Origin: G963674835 sp963674835
GTDB taxonomy: Bacteria > Planctomycetota > Planctomycetia > Pirellulales > Thermoguttaceae
Assembly (NCBI GenBank): GCA_963674835.2
Contig: CAXXKC010000003.1
Location: forward strand, 1,612,001-1,676,000
Direction: 5' to 3'
Length of the DNA: 64,000 nt
A program made the translations under genes and the position numbers. This document shows, piece after piece, positions 8,845-16,524 of the stretch. Below the pieces are notes generated by a model. That model was not told where the DNA came from. It made no database searches and worked only from the letters and a program-made list of their open reading frames with translations. Positions within the stretch are counted from its first letter, which is position 1; every line of letters starts with the position of its first letter.

Positions 8845-10878
8845 CTACGGTTTGGCGGTGGGCGATGGGTTGTGTTGCGGGTTCTTGGTCAAGTTGTCGA
8901 CATACTTGCGGAGTTCGTCCAGTTCGGAGGCGTAGTTGCCGGAGAGGATCGGGAAGCGGCACCAGCTCTTGGGGTCTAGGCTTTCGTCGTCGAGGTGGAA
9001 GGAGGGGGCGTAGCGTTCGCGCTTCCACTGGTTGCGGCACCAGAGGCGGAAGAAACGCTGGACCCAGAGATGGAGGTCGTCGGTCGTGTAGTGGGGGAAC
9101 TGGCGACGCATGAGGCGGAAGACTTCCAACGGCAGTTGTTTGTCGCGGATGGCGGAGCGTTCGATGGCGTCGAGGACCTCGTAGGGCATGAGGTCTGCTT
9201 CGTCGGTCTGGGCGGCCTCCTGAGGGCGCAGCTCAGCCGTGGGGGCCAGTTGGTTGACGTGGCAGAGCGCGGGGACGGGGCCGAATCCGCTGGGGCCTTC
9301 ACTTTCGACCCAGCGGAGCCACTGGCGGAGGTAGTTCTTGTCGATGCCGGCGATGGGGCTCAGGCCGCCGCAGGTGTCGCCGTCCATGGTGGCATAGCCG
9401 ACGGCCGCTTCAGACCGGTTGCTGGTGGCCAGCAGGAGCGCCCCGCGGACGTTCGCCAGAAGCCAGGCGCTGGGGCCGCGGACGCGGGCTTGGATGTTCT
9501 GGAGGGAAACGTCGTCGTGCTGCCAGGTGAGCTTGCGACCGAGCACCTTCTGCATGCCGTCGATGTAATGTTCGACGAGCGGGTCGATCTCGAGGGATGC
9601 CATGAAGGCGCCGAGAGACTCGGCGAGCGCGGCGGCGGCATGCCGCGTAGCGTCGCTGCTGTTGCGGGTTGCCTGGTACACGCAGGAGAGGAGCCGGCCC
9701 ACGTAATCGCGAGAGTCGGATGAATGGGGCAGATCGGGGATGTGGCCGAGAACGTCGCGGAATCGCTCGGGGCCCAGTTCGGTCAAGGCGAAACGGGCCA
9801 TCATAGCGACAAGGCAGGCCGTGCTGGAGGAGTCGGCACCGCCGCTGAGATTGATGACGAATCCGTGCGAACGGCTCTTGCGCATGTAATCGAACAGTCC
9901 AAGGGCCACGGCGCGGGCGAACTCCTCCTCCTTGACCCGATCGCCGAGCTCCCAGGGTGCGAACTGGGGCCGCGGGACTTCGGGCTCGATATCGGGATAG
10001 GAGAAATCGCAGACGATCTCGTTTCCGCCGTCGTCGATCAGCCCGGGCTGGAAGGTACCGCTGCGGGCCTGGTGCATGCGCGTAGCAGCGACGTCGAGCA
10101 CGGCGGTGGTTAGCTGGAGCGGCAGGAACGAGAAACGGTTTCCTGCGGCGAGGAGGGTGCCGGCGGAAGCGATCAGGGCGTCGCCATCGTAGAGGATTCG
10201 CCCGGCCTCGTTGCCGAGGAGATTGGCGTAAATGTAGCTGACGCTGAAGGCTCGGGAGCCTTCGATGACGATGCGTTTTCGCGTTTCGTGCTTGCCAAAG
10301 GCGAAGTGGCTGGCGCTGGGGTTGAGAATGATGTCGACCTGCTGCGACGCCAGGGCGCCGGCGGGGCGCTTGGCCGCCCAGGCGTCTTCACAGATCTCGA
10401 AACCGAGCTTCACCCCGCCGCACGCGAAGACGAGGTCGCCGATGGGGTAGGGTTGGCCTTCGAGAACGATCGTGTCGCGCACGCAGGGCGGCCAAGGCTT
10501 GAACCAGCGGGGCTCGTAGTGGATTCCTTCGCTGGCCAGGAACCGTTTGGCCGCAAAGCCGGCGATGCGGCCGTCGACGAGGAGAGCGGCACAACTGAAC
10601 AGCGCGTTTTTGTGGAGGAGCGGCAAGCCGACCGAGACGATCATGTCGCGCGTCGCGGGAACAATCGTTTTGAGCGTCTTGAGCACGTAGCGTTGCATGC
10701 CCAGGGAGTGGAATGCATCTTCGCAGCCGTAGCCGCTGACGCACAACTCCGGCAGACAGAGGATGCGGACTTCCTGCGACCGGGCCATGGAGATGGCTTC
10801 GAGGATGTTTGTTTCGTTGCCGGACCAGTCGAGCGGCGTCTGATTGAGCGCCGCAGCACCAACTCGAATGCGGGTCAT
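8845..10878 (-). CDS. nadE: Glutamine-dependent NAD+ synthase
   Basis: The protein has 677 residues, normal for the two-domain enzyme. The N-terminal nitrilase-type glutaminase domain (about 1-290) carries the Glu-Lys-Cys triad: Glu44 in LPELCVSGYG, Lys111 in FAAKRFLA and Cys163 in FEICEDAW. The C-terminal synthetase domain has the PP-loop SGGADSS (345-351). It converts nicotinate adenine dinucleotide to NAD+ using ammonia channelled from glutamine and ATP. The start codon overlaps the end of pncB by 4 bp (ATGA, 10875-10878), indicating translational coupling. Confidence 0.97.
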   Translation of the reverse strand: MTRIRVGAAALNQTPLDWSGNETNILEAISMARSQEVRILCLPELCVSGYGCEDAFHSLGMQRYVLKTLKTIVPATRDMIVSVGLPLLHKNALFSCAALLVDGRIAGFAAKRFLASEGIHYEPRWFKPWPPCVRDTIVLEGQPYPIGDLVFACGGVKLGFEICEDAWAAKRPAGALASQQVDIILNPSASHFAFGKHETRKRIVIEGSRAFSVSYIYANLLGNEAGRILYDGDALIASAGTLLAAGNRFSFLPLQLTTAVLDVAATRMHQARSGTFQPGLIDDGGNEIVCDFSYPDIEPEVPRPQFAPWELGDRVKEEEFARAVALGLFDYMRKSRSHGFVINLSGGADSSSTACLVAMMARFALTELGPERFRDVLGHIPDLPHSSDSRDYVGRLLSCVYQATRNSSDATRHAAAALAESLGAFMASLEIDPLVEHYIDGMQKVLGRKLTWQHDDVSLQNIQARVRGPSAWLLANVRGALLLATSNRSEAAVGYATMDGDTCGGLSPIAGIDKNYLRQWLRWVESEGPSGFGPVPALCHVNQLAPTAELRPQEAAQTDEADLMPYEVLDAIERSAIRDKQLPLEVFRLMRRQFPHYTTDDLHLWVQRFFRLWCRNQWKRERYAPSFHLDDESLDPKSWCRFPILSGNYASELDELRKYVDNLTKNPQHNPSPTAKP

Positions 10879-12362
10879 TCGCGCGAACCCCGTACTTGAA
10901 TCGTCATATCGGACTTACGTTGATAGAGGCCGGCCTCGAACCCGGCCAAGTACCGGTCGGGACCGGTGAGACGCTTGATGCCGGCGTGGAACTCGGCAAG
11001 CTGCTGGTGCGCGCGGCGACGGCAGTCGTCCAACGGAGGCACATCGTAAACGCACTCGCCGCGGCGAAAGACGGGGACCAAGAGATCCTCGCCCACAGTG
11101 TCGGACGGGACTTGGTGGCGCCGCTCGGGAGCGGCGGGGTCGACCACTGTGCAGTCGGCAGGGATTGGGGACTCATCGTCGTAAATGACGTCGGTCACGG
11201 GGCGGCCTTGCTGGCAGAAGCGGCGGACCTGGAGGATTCCGGGCATGGACGATTTGGCCGAACCTTCGGAGAGCTTGATGCGGTCGTGCCACCGGCCATC
11301 GGCCGTGCGCAGGGAGGAGAGTTTGTATACGCCGCCGAGTGCGGGCTGATCGTAGGCGGTTGCGAGCCGTGTGCCGACACCCCATATGCTGATCGTGGCG
11401 CCCTGGCGTTTGAGGTCGGCGATGAGGTGTTCGTCCAGATCGTTGGAGGCGAAGATGGGGGTGTCGGTGAAGCCCGCGGCGTCGAGGATTCGGCGCGCTT
11501 CGATGCTGAGTTGGGCCAGATCGCCCGAGTCGAGCCGGATGCCGAGGAGCCGATGGCCGTGCTGGCGCAACCACTTGCCGACCTGGACTGCATGGCGAAC
11601 GCCATCGAGGGTATCGTAGGTGTCGACTAGGAAGACGACGTTGTTGGGCATTGCTTCGGCGTAGGCCTGGAAGGCTTCGAGCTCGGTATCGAAACACATC
11701 ACCCAACTGTGGGCGTGCGTGCCTTTGACGGGAATGCCGCAGAGCTGGCCGGCCAGCACGTTGGACGTGCCGACGCATCCGCCGACGTACGCTGCCCGGC
11801 TGGCGGAGAGTGCTCCGTCCAAACCCTGCGCGCGGCGCATGCCAAACTCGACGACAGGTTCCCCCTGGGCGGCGAGGACGACGCGTGCCGCCTTGGTAGC
11901 AATGAGCGTTTGGAAGTTGACGAGGTTCAGCAAGACGGTTTCGAGGAGCTGCGCCTGGAGCAGCGGCCCCTTGACGCGCACGAGCGGCTCGTGGGGGAAG
12001 ACGATCGTGCCCTCAGCGATGGCATCGACGTCGCAGGCGAAGGTCATCGCCTTGAGATATTGAAGGAATTCGCCGCAGAACAAGGGGCATCCGTCGGGCC
12101 CTTGGAGCGCGGCCAAGTAGGCGAGGTCCTCGTCGGCGAAGTGATACGACCGAAGATAATCAATCACGGCGTGCAAGCCACAGGCGATCGAGAACCCGCC
12201 CTGGAAGGGGTTTTCGCGAAAGGTCAAGTGGAACACAGCGTCTCGGTCGTGCAAGCCGGTCCGCCAATAGGCGTAGGCCATGGTCAGCTCGTAGAGGTCC
12301 GTGGCTAGCGCCAGCGAGGGGCGATAGAGCGTTCGGACAGCCCCCTCGGATGACTGACTCAT
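10875..12362 (-). CDS. pncB: Nicotinate phosphoribosyltransferase
   Basis: The protein has 495 residues from ATG 12362 (MSQSSEGAV); the frame runs further upstream without family similarity. It joins nicotinate to PRPP giving nicotinate mononucleotide, the entry step of the Preiss-Handler route. Typical features are the N-terminal LATDLYELTMAYAYW, the EFGMRRAQG strand, the GTHAHSWVM segment with the candidate phosphorylated His, and the barrel motifs IRLDSGDL and FASNDLDE. A promoter-like pair lies at 12425-12453 and gives a leader of roughly 55 nt. It is the first gene of the pncB-nadE(-pncA) unit. Confidence 0.95.
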   Translation of the reverse strand: MSQSSEGAVRTLYRPSLALATDLYELTMAYAYWRTGLHDRDAVFHLTFRENPFQGGFSIACGLHAVIDYLRSYHFADEDLAYLAALQGPDGCPLFCGEFLQYLKAMTFACDVDAIAEGTIVFPHEPLVRVKGPLLQAQLLETVLLNLVNFQTLIATKAARVVLAAQGEPVVEFGMRRAQGLDGALSASRAAYVGGCVGTSNVLAGQLCGIPVKGTHAHSWVMCFDTELEAFQAYAEAMPNNVVFLVDTYDTLDGVRHAVQVGKWLRQHGHRLLGIRLDSGDLAQLSIEARRILDAAGFTDTPIFASNDLDEHLIADLKRQGATISIWGVGTRLATAYDQPALGGVYKLSSLRTADGRWHDRIKLSEGSAKSSMPGILQVRRFCQQGRPVTDVIYDDESPIPADCTVVDPAAPERRHQVPSDTVGEDLLVPVFRRGECVYDVPPLDDCRRRAHQQLAEFHAGIKRLTGPDRYLAGFEAGLYQRKSDMTIQVRGSRE

Positions 12363-12956
12363 AGGTTTCCCAGAGGATCGACAGGGTGAGTCGGACCACG
12401 CGGACATCGGCGACAACCCAAAGTATGATACAGCCCTCGGTGGAGCGTGAAAAGCGGCGCAAGCTGTTGGCATATTTGTGGCAGCGGTTTGGGAGGTGCA
12501 TGTGGTGGAGTGATGGAGAGGAGGCAGCCGGGCGTGCGTGTTACGGCTGGATGGGAGACGTAGCTGTAGTAGCGTGGCTAGCACTGATTGCGTCATTGTG
12601 TCGCAGGTGGCCAATGGGGCGCGATGTGCGGCGGTTGGCAGGGTTCGACGTGCTTGGAGCCGGGGGTTAGTGGGCGGTGCGTACGTGGACGCTGGCCTTG
12701 TCCGGATTGGGGCTTTGTATTACAACGAACGTGCGGTTGTGGCGAGTTGCCTGGGCATGAAGCCCGCCTCCAGACGGTTCTTGGGGAGATTCCGGCAGCG
12801 ACGTCGAGCACTTGCCGATACTAGGTCCTTTGTCGTGGCGGCGCACGATCGGAGCGATAGTCTGCTTCGGAGCGTGAAGGGTCGCTTACGGCGAAGCGGT
12901 CGACCTTGTGGAAGTAAGGACGACGTTGTCTCTGAGGCTGGAAAGGAGGCCTACCG
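12363..12956. other. 594-bp divergent intergenic region
   Basis: No protein or RNA gene can be supported. The left part contains the likely pncB promoter (minus strand, 12425-12453). The right part leads into the CsrA-fusion gene and ends in a strong AGGAGG at 12945-12950. The open frames here resemble no family and lack ribosome binding sites. Confidence 0.5.
12425..12453 (-). promoter_or_regulatory. Candidate sigma70-type promoter for pncB
   Basis: Read on the minus strand, TTTTCA (12453-12448) matches 4 of 6 bases of the -35 consensus and TATCAT (12430-12425) 5 of 6 of the -10 consensus, with a 17-bp spacer. It lies about 60 bp before the pncB start. This is a pattern match only. Confidence 0.4.
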
Positions 12957-13724
12957 ATGTTGGTTCTATCGCGCCGTGAAGGTGAGAAGCTGGTATTTCC
13001 CAATTTGGGCATCACGCTGGAAGTGGTGCGTGTGCGGGGAAGTGCCGTTCGGCTTGGCATCGATGCCCCCTCAGACGTTTCGGTTTGGCGGGGTGAGCTG
13101 TGCGCTGCGAGAGGATTGCAACCACTCGCCGTCACCGAGCCGAAGCTGTCGTCGGCGAGGAAGCTGACGCACGCGATTCGAAATCGGCTGCACGCAGCCA
13201 CTCTAGGCCTGCACCTGTACCGAAAGCAAATGGACCAGGGCCTGATCGAAGAGGCCGACCGGACGTGGCGGAAGATCCTGGAGGAGTTTGTGGCGTTGGA
13301 GGCTGAGGCGGCCCCAAGGCCGGAGACGCCGGCAGCGAGCCCGCCTTCGGGAGTTCGCCGTACGCTGATTGTCGAAGACGACGCCAACGAATGCGAACTG
13401 CTGGCCGGTTTTTTGCGGGTCAGCGGGTTCGACGTGGCGACATCGGGCGATGGGGCGGCGGCGTTGGATTATCTCAACTCGCACGAGCTTCCGGACGTGA
13501 TTCTGTTGGACATGATCATGCCGAACGTGGATGGGCGGACGACAATCGGAGCTATCCGACAGAATCCAGGGTTAGCGGGTTTGAAAGTGTTTGCGATCAG
13601 CGGTACGTCGCCCAGCGTGTTTGACGTTCCCACGGGTCCGAAAGGGGTCGATCGTTGGTTCCCCAAGCCGATCAACCCGGAGGAACTGGTTCGGGAAATG
13701 ACTCGGGAGCTTGCCGAATCGTGA
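12957..13724 (+). CDS. CsrA-DHp-like-REC fusion regulator
   Basis: The protein has 255 residues with a clear AGGAGG 6 nt before ATG 12957. Residues 1-50 are a CsrA RNA-binding module: it opens MLVLSRREGE, has the VRLGIDAP strand and keeps an arginine in the RNA-contacting position (Arg45, SVWRGEL). Residues about 62-118 are helical and contain THAIRNRLHAATLGL, resembling the phospho-accepting H-box of histidine kinase DHp domains (His72), without any ATPase domain. Residues 134-255 are a receiver domain: acidic pocket Glu140/Asp141/Asp142, phospho-acceptor Asp185 (LLDMIMP), Ser215-Gly-Thr217 switch and Lys237 (FPKPIN). Expected role: an mRNA-binding regulator switched by phosphorylation, probably by the hybrid kinase 118 bp downstream. 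The A-GGA pattern in its own Shine-Dalgarno site would permit autoregulation (inference). Confidence 0.9.
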   Translation: MLVLSRREGEKLVFPNLGITLEVVRVRGSAVRLGIDAPSDVSVWRGELCAARGLQPLAVTEPKLSSARKLTHAIRNRLHAATLGLHLYRKQMDQGLIEEADRTWRKILEEFVALEAEAAPRPETPAASPPSGVRRTLIVEDDANECELLAGFLRVSGFDVATSGDGAAALDYLNSHELPDVILLDMIMPNVDGRTTIGAIRQNPGLAGLKVFAISGTSPSVFDVPTGPKGVDRWFPKPINPEELVREMTRELAES

Positions 13725-13842
13725 TCGTACGGCGAGTGGCGAGGAGCGCACACACGTCGGCAAGTGGATGAAAGCAGGACGAGGGCCGGCTTAGACACAG
13801 GCGGGCGGTCGAAGGGTCCGACCCGCGTAGACGGTTCGCAGG

Positions 13843-15039
13843 ATGGATATCCAATCGACAGAGTCGCTGCAGGAAGCCCTGGCGGCCAGCGAGGCACGCG
13901 GTGGAGTGCTGTCTGAAGAGAATGAGGAGTTGCGTCGGGCCATTCGACGCCGCGACCATTTCCTGGCGATTCTTTCCCACGAGATGCGCAACCCGCTCTC
14001 GGCGATTGTGAATGCGGCACATATTCTTCAGCGCGCCGCAGGCAATCGGGCCTTGCTCAGCCGGGCGCGCGAGGTGCTGGAGAAGCAATGCCTGCAGATG
14101 ACGCGGCTGTTAGACGATCTGCTGGATATTGCACGTATTTCGGAAGGGAAGATCGAGCTCCGGCGGCGGGTGTTGGATTTGCGTCAGACGGTTCGAGAAG
14201 CAGCCGAGACGGTGGCGGTGCCGATGGCGCAACGGCTGGTAGCATTGGAGGTGACGCTTCCCGACCGGCCTTTGTACGTGGACGGCGATCCGGCTCGGCT
14301 ACTGCAGGTGCTGACCAATCTGCTGGCGAACGCGGCCAAGTATACGGAGACGGGCGGACACGTGTGGCTGACCGCGTGGTTAGAAGGGTCGGACGTGGTC
14401 GTCAGCGTTCGTGACAGCGGCATCGGTATTGCGCCCGACCGGCTGGAATCGGTATTCGAGCCTTTCGTTCAGGAGAGTACGACACGATCGCGTTCGAATG
14501 GTGGGATGGGCATCGGGCTGGCGCTGGTGCGGAGCCTGGTAAGGTTTCACGGCGGTATGGTCACGGCAGAAAGTGAAGGGCTGGGCTGCGGAAGCACGTT
14601 CACTGTGCGGCTGCCGACAGTGGTGCCCGAGCGTCGCCAACACACACCAGATCACAGTAACACCGACATTTCCGACATGCGCATTCTCATTGTGGAGGAT
14701 GACCCGAATGCGATGGAGATGCTGCAGGCGGTGTTGGAGCTAGAAGGCCACGAGGTGGTGGTGGCGGCGTCGGGGCGTCAAGGGATCGAGTTGATCGACT
14801 TCCAGCGTCCAGAGATTGCGCTGGTGGACATCGGTCTGCCGGACGTGGACGGTTATGACCTAGCGCGGCAGGTGCGTTGCAACCCCGAGAACGATGGCGT
14901 GTATCTGGTCGCGCTGACAGGTTTTGGGCGGCCGGACGATCGCCGGCAGGCGTTGGAAGCCGGATTCGATGCACATGTGGTCAAGCCGGTGCAGCTTGAG
15001 AAGCTGGCGGAGTTGTTTGCGCGGTTGCGGGCGAAGTAG
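13843..15039 (+). CDS. Soluble hybrid histidine kinase (HisKA-HATPase-REC)
   Basis: The protein has 398 residues. It has no signal peptide, membrane segment or PAS/GAF sensor; residues 1-38 form a short coiled coil. The HisKA H-box is ILSHEMRNPLSAI (His46). The ATPase domain has the N box NLLANAAKY, G1 DSGIGI and G2 GGMGIGLAL. A C-terminal receiver starts at MRILIVEDD, with acceptor Asp in LVDIGLP and the conserved Lys in VVKPVQ. The order matches many soluble planctomycete hybrid kinases. Lacking a sensor, it probably takes its input through protein contact. Its neighbour, the CsrA-DHp-REC protein on the same strand, is the obvious candidate partner. Confidence 0.93.
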   Translation: MDIQSTESLQEALAASEARGGVLSEENEELRRAIRRRDHFLAILSHEMRNPLSAIVNAAHILQRAAGNRALLSRAREVLEKQCLQMTRLLDDLLDIARISEGKIELRRRVLDLRQTVREAAETVAVPMAQRLVALEVTLPDRPLYVDGDPARLLQVLTNLLANAAKYTETGGHVWLTAWLEGSDVVVSVRDSGIGIAPDRLESVFEPFVQESTTRSRSNGGMGIGLALVRSLVRFHGGMVTAESEGLGCGSTFTVRLPTVVPERRQHTPDHSNTDISDMRILIVEDDPNAMEMLQAVLELEGHEVVVAASGRQGIELIDFQRPEIALVDIGLPDVDGYDLARQVRCNPENDGVYLVALTGFGRPDDRRQALEAGFDAHVVKPVQLEKLAELFARLRAK

Positions 15040-15044
15040 TTCTC

Positions 15045-15068
15045 GGTGGGGCTCGCTGCGCTCGGCCC
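15045..15068. repeat. 24-bp dispersed repeat, copy 2 (GGTGGGGCTCGC type)
   Basis: This copy is identical to 8810-8833 and begins 5 bp after the stop codon of the hybrid kinase. The following bases (ACCCTACGG) extend the resemblance. Confidence 0.6.
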
Positions 15069-15157
15069 ACCCTACGGCCTCGGTCCACCTACGTGTGGTG
15101 TTTGTGGTGGTGCGTGATGCGTTCCGAGGGCGATGCGGGGGGATTGTTTGGGGGAGT

Positions 15158-16384
15158 TCAGGGGTTGGGTGGCGACCAGAGGACTCTTGCCACGAAGAGG
15201 CTGCCATCAGCGCCGCGGGGGTTGGGCTGGTTGCCAATCATGAATTCGGACACGGTTGCCCAGGACTCGGTGGGGCTGATGGGGGCGGCGCCGAAGTTGC
15301 CCAGCATGGCGCCGCGCTCGGGTACGAGGACTTGCTCGGTGCCGCGCAGGACGCAGCGTTTCTGGGGATCGACTTGTGCCATGAACAGGGGTGCGCGGTT
15401 GCGAGGAATGTGGTCGTTGTTGGCGCCGCGGCGGGTGTAGCAGAGGAACAGCCCGTCGCCATGAGCGAGCCAGTGCTGCTGGGTGTTGTAGCTGCCGAGC
15501 TCGGAGCCGTCGTCGAACGTCCAGGGTTGGATCGGGTCGTAGTGGAGGCCGTCCTTGCCGGCGGTGACGTAGCCTTTGAGATCGTTGCGGATAGTGAGCC
15601 AGTAGCGGTCCTGGCATTTGACGATTGACGGCTCGCAGAGGCCGCGGACGACGTTGAGCGAGAGCTCGTCGCCGTGCTCGAGGTAGGTGAGCTTCTGGCC
15701 GTCGAACTTGGCGCGGACAACGGTCACCGAAGCAGGCACACCTTCGGCGGGCGCGAAGTAGATGGGCAACAAGAGGGTTCCATCGGAGTCGACGATCCAC
15801 TGGGCGCAGGCGCAACGGGCCATGTTGAACTTGTCGTCGGAGGGCAAATGGAGGGTTTGCCACTTCGTCCAGCGATTTGTGTGGGCATCGTAGACGGCAT
15901 AGGCGGTCTGGCTGAATCGCTTCGTGTCGGCCAGTTGAGCGCCTTTGGGGCTGTAGCGGACACTGCAACCGATGGCGAGGAGCTTGCCGGTGGGGGCGTG
16001 GTAGCCGGGGGTGACGTCGGCCACGGCCAGGACCACGCCGTTGGGCTCAGGGCGCCAGGCGAGCTCGGGGATCTCGGTGGGGCCTGTCCAGGTCTTGCCC
16101 AGGTCGTCGGTTCGCATCGTCCAGAGGCCGCTGTAGTAGTCGGATACCTTGAGATGCTTCTGCAGCGTGATCAGGACGGCCGGCTGACCGTCGCGTCCGG
16201 CTCCGGGAATCGCCGCCGCGCGGGGATGGAACCAGCAGAAGTGTGGATCCAGGGCCTTGAGCGGGGTGTCGAGCTGGACGTGGAAGGCGGGTTTGTCCTG
16301 AGGGGGCTGTTGGGCAGGAGCCGAGTGGGGAAGGCAGCATGCGATGGCGGCCAGGAGCAGCAGGAGATTTGGGAGGCGAATCAT
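15158..16384 (-). CDS. Secreted sialidase-fold (BNR-type) protein
   Basis: The protein has 408 residues with a signal peptide (1-24, ending SAPAQ). The body is beta-propeller-like, with repeated strand-turn segments such as TDDLGKTWTGPTEIP, an Asp-box-like S/T-x-D-x-G-x-T-W pattern typical of exo-sialidase and BNR folds. Planctomycetes and verrucomicrobia often carry such proteins beside glycosidases. The catalytic Arg triad and Glu/Tyr pair of true sialidases cannot be placed with confidence, so the substrate is open. The gene is convergent with the hybrid kinase and ends 118 bp from it. Confidence 0.8.
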   Translation of the reverse strand: MIRLPNLLLLLAAIACCLPHSAPAQQPPQDKPAFHVQLDTPLKALDPHFCWFHPRAAAIPGAGRDGQPAVLITLQKHLKVSDYYSGLWTMRTDDLGKTWTGPTEIPELAWRPEPNGVVLAVADVTPGYHAPTGKLLAIGCSVRYSPKGAQLADTKRFSQTAYAVYDAHTNRWTKWQTLHLPSDDKFNMARCACAQWIVDSDGTLLLPIYFAPAEGVPASVTVVRAKFDGQKLTYLEHGDELSLNVVRGLCEPSIVKCQDRYWLTIRNDLKGYVTAGKDGLHYDPIQPWTFDDGSELGSYNTQQHWLAHGDGLFLCYTRRGANNDHIPRNRAPLFMAQVDPQKRCVLRGTEQVLVPERGAMLGNFGAAPISPTESWATVSEFMIGNQPNPRGADGSLFVARVLWSPPNP

Positions 16385-16524
16385 GGGGAGATCTCGGGGG
16401 GTGGTGTTTGCGGGGACGGCCGGGATGAAAACACGTTACGACGGCCCGACGGTTGTTGCGTCGGGGTGCCCTCACCCGGCCGCTGCGTTGCCACCCTCGC
16501 CAGCAGGCCGGCGAGGGTACGGTT

